A stretch of 23,735 nt of DNA from AP-15 sp045802495 (GCA_045802495.1 JBJMQW010000463.1:1-23735), one strand, 5' to 3'. Positions 1 through 7,713 are shown, counted from the stretch's first letter. A program made the numbers and translations. Notes: a model not told the origin generated them from the sequence alone.

Positions 1-4
1 CCAG

Positions 5-355
5 GTGACAGAAATGCCGAATGGATTGAAATACTCCGACACCGCGACCGGCAGCGGCGCGACCGCGGCAGCGGGCCACAAGGTTTCCGTACATTACACC
101 GGCTGGCTCTCGGAGAATGGCTCCAAGGGGAAGAAATTCGACAGCTCGGTCGACCGTGGACAGCCATTCCAATTCACGCTCGGCGCGCATCAAGTGATCG
201 CCGGTTGGGACGAAGGCGTTTCCGGGATGAAGGTCGGCGGTAAGCGCACTCTGATCATCCCGCCGGAATTAGGGTATGGGGCGCGCGGTGCAGGCGGCGT
301 CATTCCTCCGAACGCAACGCTGATATTCGACGTCGAGCTGCTTGGCGTGCAGTAG
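5..355 (+). CDS. FKBP-type peptidyl-prolyl cis-trans isomerase
   Basis: This small single-domain FKBP (about 113-116 residues) catalyses cis-trans isomerisation of Xaa-Pro bonds during protein folding. The hallmarks are in order: VSVHYTGWL, then GQPFQFTLGAHQVIAGWDEG, then GMKVGGKRTLIIPPELGYG, and a C-terminal IPPNATLIFDVELL strand. No signal peptide or extra domain is visible, so it is probably cytoplasmic. GTG at 5 and ATG at 14 are both possible starts. The frame is open to the edge of the window, so the true start could lie a few codons upstream and the gene may be clipped. The metal exporter gene follows within about 20 bases on the same strand, so the two may be co-transcribed. Confidence 0.93.
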   Translation: MTEMPNGLKYSDTATGSGATAAAGHKVSVHYTGWLSENGSKGKKFDSSVDRGQPFQFTLGAHQVIAGWDEGVSGMKVGGKRTLIIPPELGYGARGAGGVIPPNATLIFDVELLGVQ

Positions 356-374
356 GCGGGGAGAGGCGGGGGCC

Positions 375-1304
375 GTGCCCGTGGAGCACGACCATCGGGC
401 CCATGCGCATCATGCTCACGGGCACGGGGCGCGGAATTACGGGCGTGCCTTCGCGATCGGCATCACCCTGAACTTGGCTTATCTCGGCGGCGAGGCGGTC
501 GCCGGGATCCTGTCGGGATCGCTTGCGCTGCTTGCCGATGCCGGACACAACATCAGTGACGTGTTGGGCCTCTCGCTGTCCTGGGGCGCCGCCGTGCTCA
601 GCCGCCGTCAACCCAGCAGCCGATTTACCTACGGCCTGCGGCGAAGCTCGATCCTGGCCGCGCTGGGGAATGCGACCATTCTGCTGGTGGTGACCGGCGG
701 GATCGCCTGGGAGGCGATCTCGCGCATCACGCACCCAATGCCGGTCGCCAGCGGGATCGTAATCGTCGTCGCGGCTGTCGGCATATTTGTCAATGGCGGG
801 ACTGCGCTTCTCTTTGCCTCGGATGGCGGCGACCTCAATGTGAAGAGTGCGTTTCTACACCTGGCGGCCGACGCGCTTGTCACGGGTGGCGTCGTTGTCG
901 CCGGCATCGCGATCTGGCTCACCGGATGGACGCGGCTCGATCCGTTGGTGAGCCTCGTTTTATCGGCCGTCATCATCTATGGCACGTGGGGCCTCCTGAA
1001 AAACGCCCTCGGGCTCGCCCTCGACGCGGTGCCGGAGGGTGTCGACGCCACGGCGGTACGCGCGCATCTCTTGGCGTTGCCCGGCGTCACGGGGCTGCAT
1101 GATCTCCATATCTGGGGGATGAGCACGACCGAGACGGCGCTGACCTGCCATCTCATAATGCCCGGCGGGCATCCCGGCGATGCCGTGCTGGGCGGTGTCG
1201 CAGAGCAGCTCCACCAGTCCTTTGGCATTCAGCACGCAACGATTCAGATCGAGCTGGCCGATACCGACGCGGCATGCGTCCTGACCCCCGAGCACGTCGT
1301 CTGA
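375..1304 (+). CDS. Cation diffusion facilitator (CzcD/ZitB-type) metal exporter
   Basis: A membrane antiporter of the cation diffusion facilitator family, expected to export Zn2+ or a similar divalent cation in exchange for protons. The N-terminus is His-rich (HDHRAHAHHAHGHG, residues 5-18), as in CzcD-like proteins. Two intramembrane metal-site pairs are present in the HxxxD form: H58/D62 in LLADAGHNISD and H162/D166 in FLHLAAD. About six hydrophobic helices are followed by a cytoplasmic C-terminal domain ending near 309 residues, a normal length. GTG at 375 follows a purine-rich GGAGAGG stretch and puts the His-rich tail at the start. A TTG at 342 would overlap the upstream gene and is less likely. 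The exact metal cannot be read from the sequence. Confidence 0.93.
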   Translation: MPVEHDHRAHAHHAHGHGARNYGRAFAIGITLNLAYLGGEAVAGILSGSLALLADAGHNISDVLGLSLSWGAAVLSRRQPSSRFTYGLRRSSILAALGNATILLVVTGGIAWEAISRITHPMPVASGIVIVVAAVGIFVNGGTALLFASDGGDLNVKSAFLHLAADALVTGGVVVAGIAIWLTGWTRLDPLVSLVLSAVIIYGTWGLLKNALGLALDAVPEGVDATAVRAHLLALPGVTGLHDLHIWGMSTTETALTCHLIMPGGHPGDAVLGGVAEQLHQSFGIQHATIQIELADTDAACVLTPEHVV

Positions 1305-1332
1305 GGATTGCTCCGCCGCGGCACAGGGATTA

Positions 1333-1351
1333 GCTTACATCAAGCGTAAGC
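1333..1351. promoter_or_regulatory. Perfect 6-7-6 dyad before the HMG-CoA-lyase-like gene
   Basis: GCTTAC and GTAAGC are exact reverse complements separated by seven bases, ending 20 bases before the start codon at 1372. The size and position fit a regulator operator. MerR-family LiuR proteins control many leucine-degradation operons containing HMG-CoA lyase, so such a site would be sensible, but I cannot match it to a published consensus. It is not followed by a T-tract, so it is not an obvious terminator of the upstream metal exporter. Confidence 0.35.
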
Positions 1352-1371
1352 ATCCTGCTCGGAGGGAAGAA

Positions 1372-2316
1372 ATGCGCGAGCGTGCCTATGTCCGCGAGGT
1401 CGGGCTTCGTGACGGCCTGCAGAGCCTTGCTGAGGTCATGCCGACCGAGCAGAAGATCGCATGGCTCGATGCCGAATATCGCGCAGGGGTGCGCGAGATC
1501 GAGGTCAGTTCGTTTGTTCCGCCGAAGCTGTTGCCGCAGCTCGCCGATGCCGAAGCGGTCGTAAGCCATGCACTGTCATTGCCAGGGCTGACCGTCTCGG
1601 CTCTGATACCCAACCTCAAAGGGGCGGAGCGCGGCCTGGCGCTCGGCGTGCACGAGATGAATTTCGTGCTCTCGGTCAGTGAGGGGCACAACCAGTCGAA
1701 TGTCAGGCGCAGCACCGCGGCTTCGATTGAGGATTTTCGCCGTGTCGTAGCGCTCTGCCATACCGCGCCGGCCGACCGGCGCCCGCGCGTCGCCTGCGGC
1801 CTCGCCACGGCTTTCGGTTGCACGATCGAGGGCGCTGTCGACGAGGATCGGGTGCGGCGGATCGCAGTGGAGGTCGCCGAGGCGGGCGCGGATGCGATCA
1901 TTCTCGCAGATACGGTCGGCTACGGCCAGCCGGCCGCTGTCGAGCGCGTTTTCCGTCAGGTGATTGGCGAAGTCGCGCCACTTCCGGTATCCGGGCACTT
2001 CCACGACACGCGGGGGCTCGGTCTCGCCAATGTGCTGGCGGCGCTCAACGCCGGCGCGCGCGCCTTTGATGCGTCACTGGGAGGCCTCGGCGGCTGCCCC
2101 TACGCGCCGGGGGCGACGGGCAACATCGTGACCGAGGACCTCGCCTTCATGCTCGAGGCGATGGGGTTCGAGACCGGGATCGACATCGAAGGGCTGATCG
2201 CCGTGCGCGAGCTTGTCCATCGCGCATTGCCCGGCGTTGTGCAGCACGGGGCCATCGCCAAGGCCGGTTTGCCAAAGAATTTCCACGTGCCATCAGTCGC
2301 TCAAGCGGCGGAATAA
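1372..2316 (+). CDS. mvaB: Hydroxymethylglutaryl-CoA lyase family protein
   Basis: HMG-CoA lyase cleaves 3-hydroxy-3-methylglutaryl-CoA to acetoacetate and acetyl-CoA, the last step of leucine breakdown. The 314-residue protein is a DRE-TIM TIM barrel. It starts with VREVGLRDGLQS (R13, D14 catalytic and metal site), carries the metal ligands H209 and H211 in GHFHDTRGLGLAN, and has the family signature GGLGGCPYAPGATGN with C242. An excellent GGAGGGAAGA ribosome site precedes ATG 1372. The gene heads a compact run: the AtzG-like gene starts five bases after its stop. Other leucine-degradation genes are absent from the window and an amidase is next door, so the physiological acyl-CoA substrate may differ from HMG-CoA. 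The family call is firm; the exact substrate is not. Confidence 0.9.
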   Translation: MRERAYVREVGLRDGLQSLAEVMPTEQKIAWLDAEYRAGVREIEVSSFVPPKLLPQLADAEAVVSHALSLPGLTVSALIPNLKGAERGLALGVHEMNFVLSVSEGHNQSNVRRSTAASIEDFRRVVALCHTAPADRRPRVACGLATAFGCTIEGAVDEDRVRRIAVEVAEAGADAIILADTVGYGQPAAVERVFRQVIGEVAPLPVSGHFHDTRGLGLANVLAALNAGARAFDASLGGLGGCPYAPGATGNIVTEDLAFMLEAMGFETGIDIEGLIAVRELVHRALPGVVQHGAIAKAGLPKNFHVPSVAQAAE

Positions 2317-2321
2317 GGGTC

Positions 2322-2513
2322 ATGGCCGATCAGCCGATTTCTGCCGAGCGGTTCGCCTTTCTGGTCGAGCAGGCCGACTTGAAACTGACCTCCGAGCAGT
2401 TCGAGGAGCTTCGGCAGGGTTACCGCTTTGTCGAGCGAATGGCCCGCAGCGTGCGCCGGCCGCGGGATCGAGAGGCCGAGCCGGCGCATATCTTCGTCCA
2501 TCCGAAGGGGTGA
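2322..2513 (+). CDS. AtzG-like small amidase partner (DUF4089-type)
   Basis: A 63-residue acidic, helical protein lying between the lyase and the amidase, with gaps of five and seven bases. Its position directly before an amidase-signature enzyme, its length and its pattern (an N-terminal ADQ stretch, then the LKLTSEQFEELRQGYRFVER helix) resemble AtzG. AtzG is the small GatC-like subunit that wraps and stabilises the amidase AtzE (1-carboxybiuret hydrolase) in the cyanuric acid pathway. I infer that it forms a heteromer with the downstream amidase. No catalytic motif is expected or seen. Family recognition is from memory of this class and from context, so confidence is moderate to good; the biuret-type substrate is not implied for this pair. 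Confidence 0.75.
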   Translation: MADQPISAERFAFLVEQADLKLTSEQFEELRQGYRFVERMARSVRRPRDREAEPAHIFVHPKG

Positions 2514-2520
2514 GAGGCCG

Positions 2521-3930
2521 ATGGACCCGACCCTTCTGACTGTCGCCGAGGCAAGCCGGGCGATAAACGACGGCCAGCTCTCTCCGGTCACGCTGACCGA
2601 GGCTTATCTCGACCGCGTTGACGCACTCGACGGCGAGCTGCACAGCTACGTGCTCGTTCTGCACGAGGCGGCGCTCGCCGCCGCCCGCGATTTGGCTGCC
2701 GGCCGCTCGCGCGGCGCGCTGCATGGAATTCCGATCGGGCTCAAGGACATCTACAAGACGCGGGGCATCCGCACGACGGCCGGATCGAGACGCTATATCG
2801 ATCATGTTCCGGAGGAAGACGCCGAGACTTGGGTGAGGCTGCGCAATGCCGGCGCGATTCTTCTAGGCAAGCATGAGACGCATGAATTCGCGATCGGCGG
2901 CCCGGATTTCAGCCTGCCGTTCCCGCCGGCCCGCAATCCGTGGGACACGGCGCACTACCCGGCCGGCTCGTCCAGCGGCTCCGCGGTGGCCGTGGCGGCC
3001 GGCCTTTGCGCCGCAGCAATGGGCTCCGACACCGGCGGCTCGATCCGCGGACCAGCCGCTTTTAACGGCATAGTCGGGCTCAAGCCGACTTATGGCCGGG
3101 TCAGTCGCCGCGGCGTCTTCCCGCTCTCCTATTCGCTCGATCATTGCGGGCCGCTGACGCGCACCGTCGAGGATTGCGCGATTATGATGCAGGCGCTCGC
3201 CGGGTATGACCCCCAAGACCCGGCCTCGGCAGACGTTCCGGTCCCGGATTATCGGGCGGCCCTCACCGAGCGATTGGACGGTCTGACGATCGGGGTCATC
3301 CGGCATTTCCACGAAGAAGACGCGGTGGCGGGATTTGGCCCCGAGAGTGCGCCATCCGGCGTTTATGTGGAGGCGTTCAACGCTGCCTGCAGGACATTGG
3401 AGGGACTCGGCGCTCGCCTCGTCGACATGCGGCTGTCACCTCTGATCGACTATCTGGACGCGAACCGTCTGATCATGTTGGCCGAGGCCTATGCGTTGCA
3501 CGAAACCGATTTTCGCGAGCGGCCGCATCTTTTCGGTCACCACATGTTCACGCGGATCAGTCTCGGGGCTTTTTTGAGCGCAGCCGATTATGTCGAGGCG
3601 TTGCGGCAGCGCCGCGAACTGTCGATCGAATTCGCTCAAGCTCTCGCGCAGGTCGATGCCGTCGTATCAGCCAACACCACCGGTCCGGCGCCTCCGATCG
3701 ACCAGGTGTCGACCTATTCGACCTTCGAGCGGGCTTCCTACACCGGGCCCTATAATTTGACCGGCAGCCCGGCGCTGTCCGTGCCGATCGGTTTTGAGAA
3801 CGGTTTGCCGCTGGCCTTTCAGATAGCCGGCAAGCCGTTCGACGAGGCCGGCGTCATGCGGGTCGGCTACGCCTTCGAGCAGGCGACCGAATTCCATCGC
3901 TGCCGGCCCCGGATTGCGGCAGCGCTGTAA
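2521..3930 (+). CDS. Amidase-signature family hydrolase (AtzE/GatA-like)
   Basis: An amidase-signature serine hydrolase of 469 residues that hydrolyses a C-N bond of an amide or urea-like substrate. The Ser-cisSer-Lys triad is complete: K75 in IPIGLKDIYK, cis-Ser S150 in AGSSSGSAVAVA and nucleophile S174 in GSDTGGSIRGPA, with the usual 24-residue spacing between the two serines. ATG 2521 lies seven bases after the AtzG-like stop; an upstream in-frame start at 2428 would run through that gene and is rejected. The presence of a dedicated small partner suggests an AtzE-type two-subunit enzyme rather than tRNA amidotransferase GatA, since no GatB is nearby. The substrate is unknown. Confidence 0.92.
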   Translation: MDPTLLTVAEASRAINDGQLSPVTLTEAYLDRVDALDGELHSYVLVLHEAALAAARDLAAGRSRGALHGIPIGLKDIYKTRGIRTTAGSRRYIDHVPEEDAETWVRLRNAGAILLGKHETHEFAIGGPDFSLPFPPARNPWDTAHYPAGSSSGSAVAVAAGLCAAAMGSDTGGSIRGPAAFNGIVGLKPTYGRVSRRGVFPLSYSLDHCGPLTRTVEDCAIMMQALAGYDPQDPASADVPVPDYRAALTERLDGLTIGVIRHFHEEDAVAGFGPESAPSGVYVEAFNAACRTLEGLGARLVDMRLSPLIDYLDANRLIMLAEAYALHETDFRERPHLFGHHMFTRISLGAFLSAADYVEALRQRRELSIEFAQALAQVDAVVSANTTGPAPPIDQVSTYSTFERASYTGPYNLTGSPALSVPIGFENGLPLAFQIAGKPFDEAGVMRVGYAFEQATEFHRCRPRIAAAL

Positions 3931-3934
3931 CAGC

Positions 3935-4102
3935 ATGAATTTCGAAGATGCCGTGCCGGTCCTTCTAGCCGCCTGCATTGGTGCAGCCGGGCTTCTCGCC
4001 GTCGCGCCGAAGCTGCTGTTCCGTTGGTATCTGCGTGAGGTGCGGAAGCTTCAGATCCCGCACGACCCCGGTGACGCAATAGCTACCTATCCATTCGCCT
4101 GA
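3935..4102 (+). CDS. Small putative membrane protein upstream of carbamoyltransferase
   Basis: A 55-residue ORF that begins four bases after the amidase stop. Residues 7-30 form one hydrophobic segment rich in Ala, Leu and Val, followed by a basic stretch (LLFRWYLREVRKLQ), so a single-pass protein with a charged tail is predicted. Codon choice resembles the flanking genes. I do not recognise a family. Clusters with SxtI/NodU-type carbamoyltransferases often carry tiny membrane proteins (SxtJ- or DUF5989-like), so this could be a diverged equivalent or a shortened one. That link is context-based only. No good ribosome site is visible, which fits translational coupling to the amidase. Confidence 0.5.
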   Translation: MNFEDAVPVLLAACIGAAGLLAVAPKLLFRWYLREVRKLQIPHDPGDAIATYPFA

Positions 4103-4110
4103 CGATTTCG

Positions 4111-4227
4111 ATGTCCCCGAGGCGGTTTCGGCTCTCACTGATCTATCTGTTGCTCGCGCCGCTGGCCCTCGGGCGCCGACTGAGCCGTCGACATTCGGGT
4201 TGGATACCGGCCCGCGGGCCCCGCTGA
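4111..4227 (+). CDS. Tiny membrane ORF coupled to carbamoyltransferase by TGATG
   Basis: A 38-residue ORF with a basic N-terminus (MSPRRFR), one short hydrophobic stretch (LSLIYLLLAPLAL) and a very basic tail. Its stop codon shares one base with the carbamoyltransferase ATG (TGATG at 4225-4229), a layout typical of translational coupling. It starts eight bases after the previous small ORF. No family is recognised and no strong ribosome site precedes it. It may be a real small gene, a leader peptide feeding ribosomes to the next gene, or a chance ORF. The frame used by the carbamoyltransferase is also open upstream to about 4083, but that reading looks like non-protein sequence. Confidence 0.35.
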   Translation: MSPRRFRLSLIYLLLAPLALGRRLSRRHSGWIPARGPR

Positions 4228-5963
4228 TGCTGGTCCTGGGCATGTCATGCTATTATCATGACAGCGCAGTGGCGATCGTCGACGAGGACGAGATAAAGTT
4301 CGCCATCCTGGAAGAGCGATTGAGCCGGCAAAAGCATGATCGACGCTTTCCCGCGCTAGCGCTCGCCCGCGCGCTGCAAGCGTGCGATGTCTCGATAAAC
4401 GATCTCTCCACGGCCGTATTCTATGAAAACCCGCAGCAGAAGCTGAAACGGATTTGGCATCAGATCATCGATTATTGGCCGCGTTCCCGTCGAATATTTG
4501 AGCAGCACCTGCCCGCCTTCGTGCATCATAAGATGCCGGTCGATGCGCAGACGCGGACCTATTTCGGCTTTGAAGGACCGTTCGAGTTTTCCGAGCACCA
4601 CCGATCGCATGCGGCCTCGGCATTCTTCACCTCTCCGTTCGAGCGTGCAGCTGTTGTCACACTGGATGGGGTCGGTGAATACGAGACGGCGGCGGTATAT
4701 CTCGGCGAAGGCAATCGGCTGACAAAACTGCGATCGATCCACTTTCCGCATTCGCTGGGCCTGTTCTATTCGGTTTTCACCCAGTATTTGGGTTTCGAAG
4801 TCAATGAGGGCGAATACAAGGTCATGGGGCTGGCCTCTTATGGCAAGCCGCGATACCTCGACAAATTGCTCGGTCCGATCCTGAAAATTGCCGAGGATGG
4901 GTCCTTTACCCTAAATCAACGGTTCTTCGACTTCTGTTCGACACATCGACATTATGCGCCGGGGCTGATCGAGCATCTCGGGATACCGCCTCGCTTTGCG
5001 GGTGAGGAGGTGTGCGAGCAGCACCAGGATCTGGCTGCATCTGTCCAACTGGCGCTGGAAATGGCGGTCGCAAACATTGTAGCGCCCCTTGTCCGGGAGT
5101 ACGGCGTCAAGGATTTCTGCTTCGCCGGGGGCGTAGCGCTCAATTGCACCGCCAATGCCGCGTTGATTCGCGACCTGGGTATCCGTTCGCACATTCACCC
5201 CGCGGCCGGAGATGATGGCGGAGCCCTGGGCGCTGCTCTGCAATCGGCCATGCGCCTTCGGGAGGGCGGGCCAACGCACCGCTATCGTTACTCGGCCTAT
5301 CTCGGGATGCGCTACCCCGATCCGGTGATCGAGGCGACCCTGGCGATAAATGACATCCCATACCGCCGGAGCGAAAACGTCGCCGACGAAGTGGCCGGTT
5401 GGCTGGCCGCCGGCAAGGTCGTCGCGGTTCTCCATGGTCGAGACGAGTGGGGGCCGCGGGCGCTTGGCGGGCGGTCGATCCTCGCTGATCCGCGCCGCGG
5501 CGAAATGAAAGATCATCTCAACGCCAAGATCAAATTTCGCGAGGAGTTTCGCCCGTTTGCTCCGGTCGTGAAGCGGGAGGCCTATCCCGATTGGTTCGAG
5601 ACACTGGGCATGCACGAGAGCCCCTACATGCTTTATACGCACAAGGCCTTGCATCCGGAGCAGACGGCGGCAGTGACGCATGTCGACGGCACGAGCAGGG
5701 TGCAAACCGTTTCGCTGGAGCAAAATGCGTGTCTTTACGGGATTCTCGATTCCTTCGAGCGGCGGACCGGGGTGCCCGTGCTGATCAACACCTCGTTCAA
5801 TCTCCGCGGCGAGCCGATCGTCTCCAGTCCGTCAGACGCACTGAAAACCTTCTTCGCATCGGGCATCGATTTCCTCGCGCTGGAAAATTTCGTTGTTGAA
5901 AAAACAGATGATCATTCGGCAGACGCGATCGCCAAACAACATGCGCTGGTAGGTGGCCGCTGA
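4227..5963 (+). CDS. Carbamoyltransferase (NodU/TobZ/SxtI family)
   Basis: An O-carbamoyltransferase of 578 residues, the usual family length. Relatives use carbamoyl phosphate and ATP to make carbamoyl-AMP in a TsaD/Kae1-like N-terminal domain and then transfer the carbamoyl group to a hydroxyl of a sugar or natural product. Visible marks are the N-terminal LGMSCYYHDSA, the metal-binding H124-x3-H128 in FSEHHRSHAA, VNEGEYKVMGLASYG, FAGGVALNCTANA, and the C-terminal-domain core DEWGPRALGGRSILADPR followed by KFREEFRPFAPVV. ATG 4227 aligns with the family N-terminus; the upstream open frame does not look like protein. It is followed five bases later by an SGNH-type protein, which suggests modification of an exported glycan, lipid or metabolite. 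The acceptor is unknown. Confidence 0.92.
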   Translation: MLVLGMSCYYHDSAVAIVDEDEIKFAILEERLSRQKHDRRFPALALARALQACDVSINDLSTAVFYENPQQKLKRIWHQIIDYWPRSRRIFEQHLPAFVHHKMPVDAQTRTYFGFEGPFEFSEHHRSHAASAFFTSPFERAAVVTLDGVGEYETAAVYLGEGNRLTKLRSIHFPHSLGLFYSVFTQYLGFEVNEGEYKVMGLASYGKPRYLDKLLGPILKIAEDGSFTLNQRFFDFCSTHRHYAPGLIEHLGIPPRFAGEEVCEQHQDLAASVQLALEMAVANIVAPLVREYGVKDFCFAGGVALNCTANAALIRDLGIRSHIHPAAGDDGGALGAALQSAMRLREGGPTHRYRYSAYLGMRYPDPVIEATLAINDIPYRRSENVADEVAGWLAAGKVVAVLHGRDEWGPRALGGRSILADPRRGEMKDHLNAKIKFREEFRPFAPVVKREAYPDWFETLGMHESPYMLYTHKALHPEQTAAVTHVDGTSRVQTVSLEQNACLYGILDSFERRTGVPVLINTSFNLRGEPIVSSPSDALKTFFASGIDFLALENFVVEKTDDHSADAIAKQHALVGGR

Positions 5964-5968
5964 AGACC

Positions 5969-6835
5969 GTGCATTTGTACCTGGGGCATCATGCGTCGAA
6001 GCTGCTCTATTACGATAACGAGACCGAGGCGCTTCGCCCCGACCTCGTCTTTGTCGACGCCGGCGGCTCGATCGTCTTCGAGATCAACGAGCTTGGATTG
6101 AAGGGCGACGACCGCGACGAGACCCGCAAACTGGCCGTGGTTTGGGGCGACTCCGTGGTCTTCGGAGCGGGCAGGGGCTGGCCCTGTCTGCTCGACGACC
6201 TGGTTTCGGGCTATCAGTTTCTCAACGGCGGCATCGAGGGGGACTCGTTCGCAAATATCCTCCGCCGGGCCAGCGAGATGAACCACCGACAGGCGGTCGC
6301 GCTGAACCTTGTGATGCTGGGCTGGCATCCCCTCCCGGATAATCGCAACGTCCGCTCGGCGCTAACCGCTTTCCTTAACAGTGCGCCGAATACGATCCTG
6401 GTGACGATGCCAACGGCGTTAAACAGGCGGATAGCCCGCCTCGATCTCTCGGGCTATGTCGCAAATCGCGATGGCCCCGATGCTTTTACCTTTTGCGGAA
6501 ATCTTCCGTATTCCCGAGAGCTTCAGTCGGCCGCTTTCGACTATATCTTGGAGCGCAACCAGATCGTGCGCGACATCTCCCGACAGACAGACACGCCGTT
6601 GGTTGATTTATTCTGTGAGTTCAACACCGAGCATCTGGCTGACTTTCGCCAAGAATTTAGCGACATGATTCACTTGCGGCCGAGCGCCTATCCAAAAATC
6701 GCTCAGGTCGTCTGCGAAAGAATCAAGCATCTGCTGAAGCCGGCAATCTCGGTGGTCAACAATTGCAGCAATGGGTCCGAAGCCGTAGCATCTGTCGATC
6801 AGGGTCAGCCGCTACACAAGGCGAGGTTGGCATGA
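5969..6835 (+). CDS. SGNH/GDSL hydrolase-like protein
   Basis: A 288-residue protein starting with GTG five bases after the carbamoyltransferase stop. SGNH hydrolase blocks are present: nucleophile S62 in VVWGDSVVFGAG, an NGGIEGDS block near 86-93, GWHPLPDN near 118-125, and the catalytic D232/H235 pair in SDMIHLRPSAY. The first 55 residues (HHASKLLYYD, then the INELGLKGDD turn) resemble the N-terminal region of SGNH proteins found with carbamoyltransferases in polysaccharide or natural-product clusters. No signal peptide or membrane helix is seen, which is unusual for an extracellular esterase and points to a cytoplasmic role. Its stop overlaps the sulfurtransferase start (ATGA). It may act as an esterase, deacylase or acyl transferase on the carbamoylated product; the substrate is unknown. 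Confidence 0.8.
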   Translation: MHLYLGHHASKLLYYDNETEALRPDLVFVDAGGSIVFEINELGLKGDDRDETRKLAVVWGDSVVFGAGRGWPCLLDDLVSGYQFLNGGIEGDSFANILRRASEMNHRQAVALNLVMLGWHPLPDNRNVRSALTAFLNSAPNTILVTMPTALNRRIARLDLSGYVANRDGPDAFTFCGNLPYSRELQSAAFDYILERNQIVRDISRQTDTPLVDLFCEFNTEHLADFRQEFSDMIHLRPSAYPKIAQVVCERIKHLLKPAISVVNNCSNGSEAVASVDQGQPLHKARLA

Positions 6836-7713
6836 ATGCGACCGAAGGATTTGCCCATCCCGAATTCCTGATCACAACCGAGGCGCTCGAACAGCGGCTC
6901 GACGACGTCAATCTGCGCGTCTTCGACTGCACAACCCATCTTATTCCCGATCCGAAGACTACCTATCGGGTGGTGCCCGGCCTTGCCGATTTTGAGAAAG
7001 GCCATATTCCGGGTGCGCAATTCATCGATCTGCACGGGGACCTCTCGGATCAAACGCATCGCTTCCGCTTCATGCTCCCCTCGGCTGAAGCATTCGCCGC
7101 CAGAATGAGCCGTTTCGGTGTCGGCGCGGAGACGCGGGTTGTGCTTTACAGCACTGCGAATCCCTGGTGGGCAACCCGAGTGTGGTGGTTGTTGCGCGTC
7201 TTCGGATTCGATAACGCGGCTGTCCTTAACGGCGGCTGGCAGAAATGGAGCCGCGAGGGCCGACCCGTCGAGACGGGTCCAGCCAGGCCGCGCCCGCCCG
7301 GAAATTTTGTCGTCAGCGAACAGCGACAGTTGATGGTCGACAAGGAAGAGGTATTGCGGGCCATCGGCGACAGCGATGTCTGCACGCTAAACGCCCTGCT
7401 TCCGGAGCAGCACGCCGGCACCGGCGGCAACAGCTATGGGCGACCCGGCCATATCAAGGGAAGCGTCAACCTGCCCGCGGCGCATCTGCTCGATCCGAGC
7501 AGCAATGAATTTCTGTCGCCGGCCGAGCTCCGCAGGCGGTTCGAGGCCATCGGCGCTTTCGATAAGCGAGTCATCACCTATTGCGGCGGCGGAATTGCAG
7601 CGAGCGCGGATGCGTTCGCGCTAACCATGCTTGGCCATCCTGATGTCCGGCTTTATGACGCCTCGCTCAGCGAATGGGCTGTGGATCCGAGGCTGCCCAT
7701 GGAAACCGGCTGA
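6832..7713 (+). CDS. Two-domain sulfurtransferase (3-mercaptopyruvate/thiosulfate type)
   Basis: A tandem-rhodanese sulfurtransferase of 293 residues. The catalytic Cys is C251 in VITYCGGGIAAS. The CGGG-type loop is closer to 3-mercaptopyruvate sulfurtransferase (CGSGVT) than to thiosulfate rhodanese (CRKGVT). The N-terminal domain has the rhodanese fold marks FEKGHIPGAQFIDL and WWLLRVFGF but no catalytic Cys at the equivalent loop, as normal for the family. The ATG at 6832 overlaps the preceding TGA by the ATGA arrangement, so it is coupled to the SGNH gene and ends the operon. It probably handles sulfur from mercaptopyruvate or a related thiol; why it follows a carbamoyltransferase is unclear. 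Confidence 0.9.
   Translation: MNATEGFAHPEFLITTEALEQRLDDVNLRVFDCTTHLIPDPKTTYRVVPGLADFEKGHIPGAQFIDLHGDLSDQTHRFRFMLPSAEAFAARMSRFGVGAETRVVLYSTANPWWATRVWWLLRVFGFDNAAVLNGGWQKWSREGRPVETGPARPRPPGNFVVSEQRQLMVDKEEVLRAIGDSDVCTLNALLPEQHAGTGGNSYGRPGHIKGSVNLPAAHLLDPSSNEFLSPAELRRRFEAIGAFDKRVITYCGGGIAASADAFALTMLGHPDVRLYDASLSEWAVDPRLPMETG

Noticed and set aside
4083..4226. N-terminal extension of the carbamoyltransferase in its own open frame.
   Set aside because: The translation is Pro/Ala/Arg-rich without family similarity, while the family N-terminus begins exactly at ATG 4227.
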